NCBI RefSeq assembly: GCF_003597395.2
Contig: NC_133770.1
Location: forward strand, 81,061,436 to 81,125,435
Length of the DNA stretch: 64,000 nucleotides
Source: Chelonoidis abingdonii
Lineage: Eukaryota; Chordata; Testudines; Testudinidae
Direction: 5' to 3'
The notes under the pieces are model-generated. The model did not search any database and was not told the DNA's origin. It saw only the letters and a program-made list of their open reading frames with translations. Position 1 is the first letter of the stretch; each line of letters opens with the position of its first letter. Below, one piece after another: positions 23,510 through 34,869 of this stretch. Made by a program: the position numbers and the translations under genes.

Positions 23510-24416
23510 TGTCATAAACAGATAGTTAAGGGTTAATGTCTCTTTCACCTGTAAAGGGTTAGCAAACAGGGAACCTGGAACACCTGACGAGAGGACCAAT
23601 CAGGAGACAAAATACTTTCAGATCTTAGTGCAGGGAAGTCTTTGTTTTTGTGTGTTTTCTTGGTCCATTGTTCTCTCTGGGTTCTGAGAGTAACCAGACG
23701 TACCTACAGGCTCTCTAATTTTCTGTTCAAGTAGTAAGTACAAGTAGAAAGGCGGTTTAGTCTTTTTGATTGTTTTTCTTTATTTGCAAATGTGTATTTT
23801 GCTGGAAGGATTTAACTGTTGTATTTTCTGGGGGGAGGATCTCTCTAGTGTCTATAAGCTGAAAGACCCCTGTAACAATTTACCATCTTGATTCTACAGA
23901 CACAACTTTACTTTTCCTTTCTTTTATTAACAGCTTTCTTTTTAAAGAACCTGATTGATTCTCCCTGTTAAGGTTCAAGGAATGAGTCGTAGCTTTTCAC
24001 CAGATCTGGTGAGAAAGAGGAAGGAGGAGGGAAGCTGGAATTCTCTGGTTTTAGATTCAATGGAGCTGAATCTGTAATGCCTCTTGTGAGTGGAACAGAG
24101 GACGGGAACGTGAGACATTCCTCTCTTTAAGATTCAAGGAGTTGAATACAGTGACCCTAGTGTATCGCCCATGGAAGATCTGGGAAAAAAGATGGAGGGT
24201 CAAATGGTTTATTTCCCTTTGTTGTGAGACTCAAGGGGTTTGGGTCTTGGGGGTCCCCAGAGAAGGTTTTGGGGGGACCAGAGTGTACCAGGCATTCCAA
24301 GTCCTGGCTGGTGGCAGCACTACAAGATCTAAGCTGGTAATTAAACTTAGATGAATTCATGCTGGTACCCCATCTTTTGAACTCTAAGGTTCAAAGTGGG
24401 GATTTATACCATGACA
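23510..24416 (+). mobile_element. Solo LTR, plus strand, TSD GGTAG
   Basis: Begins TGTCATAAACAG and ends TTTATACCATGACA, giving the short inverted ends TGTCAT / ATGACA. GGTAG at 23,505-23,509 recurs exactly at 24,417-24,421. The length is 907 bases. It is the same family as 17,499-18,257 in inverted orientation. The start region AGTTAAGGGTTAATGTCTC is shared almost base for base with the other copy. No gag-pol sequence adjoins it. I recognise it as a common turtle LTR but cannot give the family name or decide between endogenous retrovirus and gypsy. Confidence 0.93.
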
Positions 24417-24421
24417 GGTAG

Positions 24422-26230
24422 ATAATGTACTAGCAGCATTACTAAAATCAATTCGTGACGGTCATATTGATTTCACGTGGAAGATTTGCAACGATGACTA
24501 GAAATTAGCCAGACAATTGGACAAAGGAAATTTTTCTGCCTTTACTAGGGAAAGGGGATGTAACAGAGTGCAGTAACTATTTTACCAGCTCTCTGATATT
24601 ACATGTGAATAAAATGCTGCTCTGCATAGTTCAGGATTGCATGAGGGCAATGATAGAAGCAGAATTATCACCACAAGAAGCTGGTTTCAGAGAGAAATGA
24701 GGCACACATGCTTAAACTGCAAATATCTGTCATATTAGTGAGAAACACAGGGAGTATAATCACCTATTGATTGTGTTTCATTGACTACTTCAGAAGTCAC
24801 TTTGGTGTCCCTTTTTTGCAGAATAATTACTGTGTTCACAAAGACAGAGCCAGTATTGCTGATATTTAGGCTATTTTGCAAGTCCCATTTGCTGATATTT
24901 AGGCCATTTTGCAATTCCCATCTCTTTCTCAGGCTATTCTTGATGGCAGGGTGGATAATAATGATGGTGGTTTACTTTGATTTTTGTCCACTTGTAAATA
25001 AATTTTGTTTAAATATATATGATCTGTGACCTGTAATTGGATACATTTTTATAATTAAAATAACATATTTGGGGTCACTGGGCGACCTCAGCAATTAATG
25101 CCATAGCTGCTGGAAATGTTTCCTCCAAACTAAAGTATAAAAGTATCTATGGCTACTTGACAATGTTTATAAAACTTCTAGTAGGGAAACATTAACAAAA
25201 TTGCTATCAGTAAACAACGTGTCTGAAATGCCAACCTACTTTACAGTGTATTAATAATCACAGTTATTTCTAGCTTTACTCAGGCCCTCTCTGAAGGCAT
25301 CTGAGCTGTAGGCACACATTATGGAAGATGATCTTAAAAGTCATTGAACAAGAACATGGATATTTCACTAGATCACACAAAGGTGGTGTGATTAAGATAT
25401 GGAAGGGTAGATGAGGTCTTCTTTTTAAAGGTAATGGAAAAATCCCTGCAGCTTTTGGGCTTTACAGATTTTCAAACCAAGGTAAGCTGCCCGAGTGCAA
25501 GTCATTTTTACACCAGTGCAATGCATCTATACTAGAGGTTTGCAGTGGTGCCTCTCTACTGATGTAGATGTACCGGTGCACAAAAATGTAGACAAGGTAT
25601 TAGTAATAGCTTGCATGTGTAGAGAGAAAGAAGAGTCAAAGGTGACCCAAATTTGTGAAATGAATTGCTGCCCATAACAGTGGAGAAAGATACAGAGGTT
25701 ATAGCTGTAAACTGTATTCCTTTTTATTGTACATTCTGTTCTTTTTTTTGTCTATTACCCCACTTTCATGTCTGTACTCCTATTTCTCTCATTTCTGCAT
25801 AGACTGTATGGCAGTAGCACACCAAGTTTTAAAGTTAGTTTTTAAAGACCATTTTGATGCTGTGGCAGAATGGGTTCAGACTGAAATGACGGGAGTAAAT
25901 GCATAAAATAGAAAGTCACGTTGGAATAATCAGACACAGGTCAACAATTTCACCATTTGCTTTTGCTCTTGGAAAAAACCAGGGTGGTGACATAGTGGCT
26001 GTCATTTCTGAGGAAGAACTCTGCATTTCAAATCACAGCTGATTAAACCCTGAGCCTACTCCAACAACAAAATATAGGGATCTGCTCTCTGAAGTAATGA
26101 TTGTAGTTTAATACCCCATATCTACCTGTTCTGAGCAGAGGCCAAAATAGGAAATTATGGGGTGTTTCAAAGTTTTTTTTTGTTGAGGGTGTTGTGTATC
26201 TGTTCAGTATTTCCTCTTCCCTTATGACAT
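24422..26230. other. Unassigned DNA with a small tandem duplication and a MITE remnant
   Basis: A 33-base unit beginning TGCTGATATTTAGGC is duplicated in tandem at about 24,857-24,922. A MITE-like remnant lies at 25,495-25,602. Otherwise nothing is recognised. Confidence 0.5.
25495..25602. mobile_element. Short MITE remnant
   Basis: TTTTTACACCAGTGCAATGC near the left edge faces ACCGGTGCACAAAAATGTAG near the right edge, an imperfect inverted repeat ending in the TGTAGACAAGGTA-type terminus seen in other MITEs of the window. Confidence 0.5.
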
Positions 26231-26960
26231 TGTGCCAGGTGGATTGATTTAAGTCAAGTCTATTTAAATCATGATTTAAATCACCAAGTGGAAAAATCTC
26301 AATTTAAGTAATCTATTTTTCTAAAATCAACTTTTCTATTTGTACTTCAGTTCCTTTCTGAAAATGAGTTCTTATTGGTTGATATAACCATTAAACCGTG
26401 TTTATTTACAACTAAATATACCGAATCTAGTATAAAGGCTCTTCCTTTTTGCTACCTAGGAGGGTACACGATAACTATATGCATTTATTTAAGCAATTAT
26501 ATATCTTAATATTCTCAGATCCTTGATTGTTATACATTTTTAGTTTGTTAGAAAATGGTAAATGATATGTTGCTTATTTACTAGATAATTAACTTTTTGC
26601 TTATGATTTGTGTTAAGCTGCATTAGGATGGTATCTGGAATTTAATTAAATATACAAAACAGCATAAAGATTTATTTTTATTAAATGAAAATAACCTTAA
26701 ATACTTTGCTTGATTTGAGAAGTTTATATATCCAGTCTTTTCATCTATGCCATTTTTCTAGAATTTGCTGGTTCTAATTACAAACTCATCAGTGGTTTTA
26801 CTGGATGATGAAGAAGGTTTTTTGGTACAGGTAATTTGCTGTCTGACATATTTTGTTGCAGCACTGCTGGTGGTACCAGCAGAAGACTTCGAAGTTGTAG
26901 ACGGTGTAGGGTGATGAACATTCAAAACCCCTTATGGGTAAGATGGACCCTGAAATAAAA
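26231..26960 (-). mobile_element. hAT-like DNA transposon, one end (partner end at 33,890-34,163)
   Basis: Begins CAGGTGGATTGATTTAAG, rich in ATTTAAATCA motifs. The other end at 34,163 closes with AAATTGATTTTTATCCACCC and TG. These are complementary (CAGGTGGAT / ATCCACCCTG) and match a sauropsid DNA transposon I remember by its ATTTAAATC-rich ends. About 730 bases of this end are preserved. The region near 26,860-26,935 may be the transposase C-terminus on the minus strand. The flanking octamers CATTGTGC and CATTTCTG agree only partly, so a target duplication is uncertain. Confidence 0.6.
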
Positions 26961-27339
26961 GAAAGTCACTCACTCATTGAGTAGTACTCAGTTCACTGCT
27001 TTAAAAAAGTGAGATTGTAAATGAAAGATTCCTTCTACTGCGGCTGTTTTACCACTGTTTAAATATCATCATTTATTCTAAACCCAATTTTATAGGGGAA
27101 ATAATAAATCAGAAGGATTATCTATATCTAAACCCTTATCTCTAGCAACATACCAAACAACTTGACAAAAATTTGTTTAAATGTTAAAATTCATAAATGC
27201 TTATAGAACTTTACATGTAATCAGGAAACCTTCACGAATATGTTTGATCATATTGAGCAATAAAAAAAAAATTGTAGAATTTCATCAGTAACAGAAAAAA
27301 TGCAGTTGATAAATACTCCAACAACTAACATACCAATTA
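26961..27339. other. Unassigned DNA between transposon end and CR1
   Basis: AT-rich, no clear signature; possibly further interior of the hAT-like element. Confidence 0.4.
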
Positions 27340-27372
27340 TATTTTGAACATACACATTTTGAACATACACAG
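27340..27372. repeat. Tandem duplication of a 15-16-base unit at the CR1 5' edge
   Basis: ATTTTGAACATACAC occurs twice head to tail right at the start of the CR1 element. It could be a target duplication partner, a slippage product, or an assembly effect. Confidence 0.6.
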
Positions 27373-27579
27373 CTGCAGCGGTACAGGAGCCAGCAAACAG
27401 AGCTGCTAACAGGGGAGTTTCAGAGGGAGTTTCCAGGGGGAGGTTGCAGGGAAGGCTAAGACAGAGGAACCAACAAGCCTGACAAGGTAGCAGGCAGTGG
27501 TCTGCCAGCAGTCTGGTGCCTGTTGGGGGTCCGTGCTGTGTTGTGTGGCTTTGACTGCCAGGCACAAAGTGAGAAGGCC

Positions 27580-28695
27580 ATGACTGACACAGAGGTAGCA
27601 GTGAAAGACACAATGAGGATGACTGGATGTGGAAGCTGCGGCATGTACATGATCCTGGAGGGGGTGCCTGAAAAGGATTACATCTGCATGAAGTGCCAGC
27701 TGATAGAGCTGATGGAAGAAAAGATCCGAGGATTGGAGATGCAGGTGGAAACTTTGGTTGAGTTCAGAAGGGGGTTCGAGCAGACAATGGAACACAGACA
27801 TGAGGGGACTGAAGGGATAAGCTCAGATGTGCAATGGAAGCAGGACCAAAATTCTGGAGGACTGCTGGTGAGGAAAGTGGACGGTGGAAGCATGTGACTA
27901 AGAGAACCAGGCAGAGGAAAAGAGACGGGCCAGTGAAGGAGAAATAGAACTCAGGAACAGGTTTGCAGAGTTGAAAATGAAGAAGGGGCACAGCAGGTGG
28001 TCGCTGAAGGAGAGAGGGCAAGGAAAAGAGAAGAGCAGCTAGTCCTGCAGAAGGAGGGGAGGAGTCAATGGAGGCAACACCAAATATGAGCCCCAGAAGG
28101 ATTGCAAGGCGAATAGGAATCGAGAGGACTTGCAGCCAGTGGGTGCAGGGATAGACCAGAGAATCACACTGTCACCAGGAAAAGGCAGGTCTACGTGATT
28201 GGAGACTCCTTACTGAGAAGAATAGACAGGCCTGTAACTAGAGCCTGATCCGGAGAAGAAAAGGGTGTGCTGTCTGCCAGCTGGTGCTAAGATACAGGAT
28301 GTGGACCTGAGGCTGAAAAGATCCTAGCGGCAGCGGAAAGAATCCGTTGATTGTCCTTCATGTGGGAACGAATGATACGGCTAGATTACTCGCTGGACTG
28401 TATCAAGGAGACTATGCCAGACTGGGAAGACGCTTAAGGAAATCGAGGCTCAGGTGATCTTCAGTGGGATTCTGCCGGTTCCTAGAGAAGGGCGACAAAG
28501 GTGCTGACAAGATTATGGCGATCAACAGATGGCTCAGGCAGTGGTGCTATAAGGAGGGCTTTGGGATGTACGGTCATTGGGAAGCATTTACGGACAGAAG
28601 ACTGTTCTCTCGGGATGGACTTCACCTGAGTAAGGAGGGAAATAGACTTCTAGGATGGAGGCTCGCCGAACTGATTAAGAGAGCTTTAAACTAGG
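27580..28695 (+). pseudogene. CR1 ORF1: zinc-finger-like domain plus SGNH esterase
   Basis: The first frame (27,580-27,897) has paired cysteines CGSCG and CMKC about 20 residues apart, followed by an acidic heptad-like stretch likely to form a coiled coil, and stops at 27,895. Beyond frameshifts come the three SGNH hydrolase blocks: VIGDSLLR (GDSLLR at 28,201-28,218), HVGTNDT (28,359-28,379) and DGLH (28,614-28,625, in an open frame 28,464-28,694), i.e. the Ser, Asn and Asp/His of the catalytic set. CR1 ORF1 proteins of this kind bind nucleic acid and carry an esterase of unclear role. It is broken here by several frameshifts. Confidence 0.85.
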
Positions 28696-28919
28696 AATTT
28701 GGGGGAGATGGTTGGGAGATGTCCAGGAGATCTCCACGCCAGAATTTAACCTTGAGAGGGAAGTAAACAAAGTAAGAGGGGATACAGTCGTGGACCAAGA
28801 ATTGACATAAGAGGAAGGGCGGTGTAGATACCAGACTAACAGTGTGATGCTGGTAGTAGAATGTCTGTGCATAACAGGGTAAAGAATGTCAGTGACCCAA
28901 ACGCCAAAAATTAAAATGT

Positions 28920-31660
28920 CTGTACACTAATGCGAGGAGCCTAGGTAACAAGATGGAGGAACTGGAGCTACTGGTGCAGGAAGTGAAACCGGGATTATAG
29001 GGATAACAGAAACATGGTGGAATAGTAGTCATGACTGGAGTACAGGTATTGAAGGCTATGTGCTGTTTAGGAAAGACAGAAAGAAAGGCAAAGGTGGTGG
29101 AGTAGCATTGTACATCAATGATGAGGTTAACTGTAAAGAAATAAGAAGTGATGGAATGGATAAGACAGAGTCTGTCTGGGCAAAAATCACACTGGAAAGA
29201 AAGCTACTAGAGCCTCCCCTGAGATAGTGCTTGGGGTGTGCTACAGACCGCCAGGATCTGATTTGGATATGGATAGAGACCTCTTTAATGTTTTTAATGA
29301 AGTAAACACTAAGGGGAAATGTGTGATCATGGGAGACTTCAACTTCCCAGATATAGACTGGAGGACAAGTGCTTGCAAGAATAATAGGGCTCAGATTTTC
29401 TGGATGTGATAGCGGATGGATTTCTTCACCAAGTAGTTGAAGAACCGACAGAGATGGGATGCCATTTTAGATTTGGTTTTTGGTGAGCAGTGAGGACCTC
29501 GTAGAAGAAATGGTTGTAGGGGACAACCTTGGTTCGAGTGATCATGAGCTAATTCAGTTCAAACTAGATGGAAGGATAAACAAAAATAGATCTGGGATTA
29601 GGGTTTTTACTTCTCAAGGGCTAACTTTAAAGAGTTAAGGAAATTAGTTAGGGAAGTGGATTGGACTGAAGAACTTGTGGATCTAAATGCGGAGGAGGCC
29701 TGAATTACTTTAAGTCGCAGCTGCAGAAACTATCGGAAGCCTGCATCCCAAGAAAGGGGAAAAAAAACCAATGGCAGGAGTTGTAGACCAAGCTGGATGA
29801 GCAAGCATCTCAGAGAGGTGATTAGAGAAAAAGCAGAAAGCCTACAAGGAGTGGAAGAAAGGCGGGATTAGCAAGGGAAGCTACCTTAGTGAGGTCAGAA
29901 CATGTAGGGATAAAGTGAGGAAGGCTAAAAGCCATGTAGAGTTGGACCTTGCAAAGGGAATTAAAACCAATAGTAAAAGGTTCTATAGCCACATAAATAA
30001 GAAGAAAACAAAGAAAGAAGAAGTGGGACCGCTATACACTGAGGATGGAATGGAGGTTAAGGATAACTAGGCATGGCCCAATATCTAAATAAGTACTTTG
30101 CCTCAGTCTTTAATAAGGCTAATGAGGAGCTTAGGGATGATGGAAGGATGATAAACGGGAATGAGGATATGGAGGTGGATATTACCACATCTGAGGTAGA
30201 AGCCAAACTTGAACAGCTTAATGGGACAAAAATCGGAGGGCCCGGACAATCTCCATCCAAGAATATTAAAGGAACTGGCGCATGAAATTGCAAGCCCGTT
30301 AGCAAGAATTTTAAATGAATCGGTAAACTCAGGGTTGTACCGTACGACTGGAGAATTGCTAACGTAGTTCCTATCTTTTAAGAAAGGGAAAAAAGTGATC
30401 CGAGTAACTATAGGCCTGTTAGTTTGACATCTGTAGTATGTAAGGTCTTGGAAAAAATTTGAAGGAGAAAGTAGTTAAGGACATTGAGGTCAATGGTAAT
30501 TGGGACAAATTACAACATGGTTTTACTAAAGGTAGATCGTGCCAAACCAACCTGATCTCCTTCTTCGAGAAGGTGACAGATTATTAGACAAAGGAAATGC
30601 AGTAGATCTAATTTACCTCGATTTCAGTAAGGCATTTGACACGGTTCCACATGGGGAATTGTTAGTTAAATTGGAAAAGATGGGGATGAATATGAAAATT
30701 GTAAGGTGGATAAGGAACTGGTTAAAGGGGAGACTCCAACAGGTCGTACTGAAGGGTGAACTGTCAGGCTGGAAGGAGGTTACTAGTGGAGTTCCTCAAG
30801 GATCGGTTTTGGGACCAATCTTATTTAACCTTTTTATTACTGACCTTGGCACAAAGAGCGGGAATGTGCTAATAAAGTTTGCGGATGACACAAAGCTGGG
30901 GGTATTGCTAACACAGAGAAGGACCGGGATACCATACAGGAAGATCTGGATGACCTTGTAAACTGGAGTAATAGTAATAGGATGAAATTTAATAGTGAAA
31001 AGTGCAAGGTCATGCACTTAGGGATTAATAATAAGAATTTTAGATATACATTGGGGACACATCAGTTGGAAACAACAGAGGAGGAGAAGGACCTTGGAGT
31101 ATTGGTTGATCGCAGGATGACTATGAGCCGCCAATGCGATATGGCCGTTAAAAAAGCAAATGCGGTTTTAGGATGCATCAGGCGAGGTATTTCCAGCAAG
31201 GATAAGGAGGTGTTAGTACCGTTATATAAGGCACTGGTGAGACCTCACCTGGAATACTGTGTGCAGTTCTGGTCTCCCATGTTTAAGAAGGATGAATTCA
31301 AACTGGAACAGGTTCAGAGACGGGCTACTAGGATGATCCGAGGAATGGAAAACCTGCCTTATGAAAGGAGACTCAAAGAGCTTGGCTTGTTTAGCCTAAC
31401 CAAAAGAAGGCTGCGGGGGATATGCTTGCTCTATATAAATATATCAGGGGGATTAATATTAGGGAGGGAGAGGAATTATTTAAGCTTAGTACTAATGTAG
31501 ACACAAGACAAATGGGTACAAACTGGACATAGGAAGTTTAGACTTGAAATTAGACGAAGGTTTCTAACCATTAGAGGAGTGAAGTTCTGGAACAGCCTTC
31601 CGAGGGAGTAGTGGGGCAAAAGACATATCTGGCTTTAAGACTAAGCTTGATAAGTTTATG
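28920..31660 (+). pseudogene. CR1 ORF2: endonuclease and reverse transcriptase, frameshifted
   Basis: Endonuclease blocks: NARSLGNK near 28,928, ETWW (29,009-29,020, catalytic Glu), GDFN (29,332-29,343) and SDH (29,537-29,545, catalytic His). RT blocks: YLDFSKAFD around 30,614-30,640 (first catalytic Asp at 30,620), SGVPQGSVLGP near 30,786, and FADD (30,878-30,889). The C-terminal region is intact in one 172-codon frame at 30,982-31,500. The enzyme nicks target DNA and primes reverse transcription there. Catalytic residues are all present, but the frame shifts at several points, each by one or two bases. Confidence 0.9.
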
Positions 31661-32090
31661 GAAGGGATGATATGATAGGATAGTTTAATTTGGGCAATTG
31701 ATCTTGGATTATCAGCAGATAAGTCTGCTCAATGGTCTGTGATGGGATGTTGGATGGGATGGGATCTGAGTTACTGCAGAGAATTCTTTCCTGAGTGCTG
31801 GCTGGTGAGTCTTGCCCACATGCTCAGGGTTTAGCTGATCGCCATATTTGGGGTCGGGAAGGAATTTTCCTCCAGGGCAGATTGGCAGAGGCCCTGGAGG
31901 TTTTTCGCCTTCCTCTGCAGCGTGGGGCATGGGTCGCTTGCTGGTGGATTCTCTGCAGCTTGAGGTCTTCAAACCACAATTTGAAGACTTCAATAACTCG
32001 GACATAGGTTAGGGGTTGTTATAGAAGTGGTGTAATGGGTAGGGTTCTGTGGCCTGCTTTGCAGGAGGTCAGACTATGTCTGATGCAATC

Positions 32091-33375
32091 TGTTGTACTC
32101 AAAGTACTATACGGGATCTTTTCAGGGAGGATAAGGCAAAACGCCACATTTATAGTAATGCAGGTTTAATTAACACTTTATCATATGCATATGATATATT
32201 ACAGTCATGCATTCTGACACACACACACACAGCACACACAACACAAACACACTCCGTCTTGCTGTTGTTACCAACACGTTGCTCCCTTAACTGCACTGGC
32301 CAGTGAGTTAGATGGGGGAGGGGTGGAGCCGGGCTTACTGCCGATCCGGATCGATGCTCCGACGGTGACAAGACGAGACCCAGGGTCCTTCTGCAAGACA
32401 CCTTGTATTTATAGCAGCTTCCCTCTTATGCAATCCAGACCAGATTCAAAATCTGGTCTGTGTCTGTTGTCTGTTGTCCGTTTCTTTGTGGTCTGCTTTT
32501 TTTCTGGGTGTTGTCCCAAATGCTGCTCAAAGAGGGCGTTTTCTAAAGAAGGTGGCTTGCTTTAATCCCTGAGGTCGTCAATAGTCTGCTTCTCTTTATT
32601 GGGCCCACTTGACAAGTTGTATTGTCCTTTTGCTCTGGCTCCCATTCCCTCTTTAACTGTTGTACTGTCTGGAGGTGGGTTCTTCCAAAGCCTCACTCAT
32701 TCACACCTCATCAGTCAAGGGGCAATTGATTTACAGAGTGGGGGGAGATCTTATTCTACTTTTAACAAAAAGGCACGTTCTTTTACTTTAACTATATACT
32801 ATCCTTTAGGGGCTATAACATTTGATATAAAGTCTTCTACCAATTTTCTAATACAAAGTTGTATGACAGAGGCACAATGCCAAGTCATATGAAATACAAA
32901 GTAACATTGTGCAAGATGCAATGTCATAAAGATACTTAATATAAAAAGATACTTAATACAAAATAACAGTGCAATGTTATAAAGATTTGTAGAGATAGTT
33001 GATACAGAGATTTCTCTACATTCTGACGAGTGGTATTTTTTGTCGTCATTTCATTCTGACAATCAGGCCTTGCATCTCTTTGTTGCACTGTTCACATTTG
33101 GCACATGTTCCTTTTTTACCCAGAGATAACGGGAATTTCTTAAACATATTCCCAAATAGGGTCTATTTTAAAATCTACAGCAATGATAGTTTTTTTTTCT
33201 TCAGTTCCCAGGTGTTGAAATCCATGCTAGAGACTGCACCCTAAAGAATGTTGTCCTTCTTCCCATAGTGTCCTGCTTTGACATCAGTGTTGCTCCTTTG
33301 TTTGCATACTCTGCTCCTTGTTCCATGTTATGTAACTCCCCCATCCTTACTCCCAGAAAAGCAAAAGATCTAACA
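32091..33375 (-). mobile_element. Endogenous-retrovirus-like solo LTR, minus strand, TSD GCAATC
   Basis: GCAATC at 32,085-32,090 recurs exactly at 33,376-33,381. Between them lie 1,285 bases with ends TGTTGTAC and CTAACA (TG...CA, TGTT / AACA). On the minus strand a TATAAATA box (32,406-32,413) is followed about 240 bases downstream by an ATTAAA poly(A)-type signal (32,164-32,169), the U3-R-U5 layout of a retroviral LTR. A (CA)n run lies at 32,218-32,250. No gag, pro, pol or env adjoins, so it is a solo LTR. A 6-bp duplication is typical of class II (betaretrovirus-like) endogenous retroviruses, but class is an inference. Confidence 0.85.
32406..32413 (-). promoter_or_regulatory. LTR TATA box
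   Basis: TATAAATA on the minus strand, preceded by GCTGC and followed by CAAGGTGTCTTGCAG, within the 1.29-kb LTR. Transcription would start roughly 25-30 bases further, near 32,378. Confidence 0.6.
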
Positions 33376-33381
33376 GCAATC

Positions 33382-33889
33382 CAAGACTTCTGCTAATGTA
33401 ACCCACATGCCTTTTGGATGACAGTATTTTATTTAAGAGACAGGGAAGCATTTGAGAAATTAATGGATTTCTGTTTGTTCCTCTGCATACAAATGCAAGG
33501 AGACAGAGCAAAGTTATTCACTTGAAGTGCCCAGAGCCGTCCAGAAGCCAGGTTTGGTAGTTACTGGGCAGATCAGTGTTTTTCCACGAGCTGGAGAGTA
33601 GGATTCCATGTGGGTGGATCATAAATATTCATAATGCAAGAACTGAGCCAGTCAGAGCTCAGGTAAGAAGAACCTATAAAATAAGAGTTTGAGATCACCC
33701 AAGTGGGCTCAGTAGATGACCTTGATGAGGTACAGGTGTCTCCTAGAGTTAGAGACTGAGTCCTAACACCTGTGATGGTTTTTGCGGTCTCTTGTACAAG
33801 TAGTGTAACCCCTGGCTTCCCCCACTGGATCAAGTCTTTAACACAGTACGTGATCTGTTGTGCCATATTTATAAAGCTTGATCTCAAAA
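33382..33889. other. Unassigned DNA
   Basis: About 500 bases between the solo LTR and the hAT-like end. It could be further transposon interior; no motif recognised. Confidence 0.4.
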
Positions 33890-34163
33890 GTTAGATGTTT
33901 TTCCCTTGATTTTTTCTTTATATGGAAAAGCAGCCTTTAACTCAAAGTTTTTGATAGAGGCTCATGGATTCAGCATATTTCTTTTTTTTATTTAAATGTT
34001 TGAAGAGACTATAAATTTAGGCCTTAACATATTTTTATTAAATTCAGATTTAATTTTAAACAGCTTTAGTTTTAAAAAGAAAAACTTATAATTCAAGTAA
34101 CAAAATAAAAAGTGAGATTTTTGATGTTTTCAAGAAATTGATTTTTATCCACCCTGCATTTCT
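33890..34163 (-). mobile_element. hAT-like DNA transposon, other end
   Basis: AT-rich, rich in ATTTAAAT and TTGATTTTT motifs, ending ATCCACCCTG, complementary to the CAGGTGGAT start at 26,231. Together with that end it brackets the CR1 and the solo LTR, so both inserted later than the DNA transposon. Confidence 0.55.
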
Positions 34164-34587
34164 GCTAGTTTAATGTGGCATTAATGCATATATTCCAAGA
34201 TGGCACCCACATGCTAGTGAAGTCATTTGTCTGTCTAATGACTCTGTCGGAGTATAAAGAAAGGTCTGATATGGCTAAATGTTGTGGGATGTTCTGTGTC
34301 ACAGGGACTGCTAAATATGTGCAAATTAGTCTTGTTTCAGGACAACTGCGAAAACAAATTGTGATAAAAGCTGTTTCTGATTAAAACATGTTTTCGTTAG
34401 TCTTTTTTATGTATGTTCATCATCTGTGTGCCATTACTGATAGAGTAAGAAGTTGCTTGGATACTAGCATGAAGGGCAGGGTATAAATATATAGAGGAAA
34501 GGATATTACTGCATAGTCTAAAATATATTTATCCTGTCTTACTGTAGGTCACAAAGTTGTATGGGGATTTCATCCTAGTCATTCTGA
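34164..34587. other. Unassigned AT-rich DNA
   Basis: No feature recognised. Confidence 0.45.
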
Positions 34588-34803
34588 TTATGTCAGAAAT
34601 AGCACAAAGTTTGGAATATTTGATAATCTTGGCTTAGAGACCAGGTCAGGAACAGCAGGGTGGGTGTACTGGTACTTGTGGCCTTTGGATGGCACAAAGT
34701 ACTTGCACTCAACCCTGATGGAGATGGGTTGCAGGGAGGAGGGAGTTTGCCAGAGGACATTAGTGGTGATCTTAGAGACCCCATCATGAGGGGGCAGAAT
34801 CAC
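34588..34803 (-). pseudogene. DIRS gag C-terminal fragment, inverted
   Basis: Open for 71 codons. VLWQTPSSLQPISIR and KYFVPSKGHKYQYTHPAVP align by eye with LWQTPASLAPTAKR and YFVPSKGYEHLYTLPPP in the gag of the element at 39-45 kb (about 41,245-41,345). It is in reverse orientation relative to the neighbouring recombinase. Confidence 0.75.
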
Positions 34804-34869
34804 CCTGGCTGGTGCTGTGGAGCAGAGGACATGGAAGAAAGGTCCTCGAGCAACTCCATCTGGAGACCC

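Larger units (their letters stand above)
27366..32084 (+). mobile_element. Near full-length CR1 LINE
   Basis: About 4.7 kb with, in order, a 5' UTR (27,366-27,579), ORF1 with zinc-finger-like and SGNH esterase parts (27,580-28,695), ORF2 with apurinic-type endonuclease and reverse transcriptase (28,920-31,660), and a 3' UTR. CR1 elements are usually cut at the 5' end, so a copy reaching the 5' UTR is notable. Amino-acid motifs are very well kept but the frame changes many times through one-base indels. The canonical CR1 3' octamer tail is not seen; the element ends near AGGAGGTCAGACTATGTC, next to the LTR at 32,091. Confidence 0.92.
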
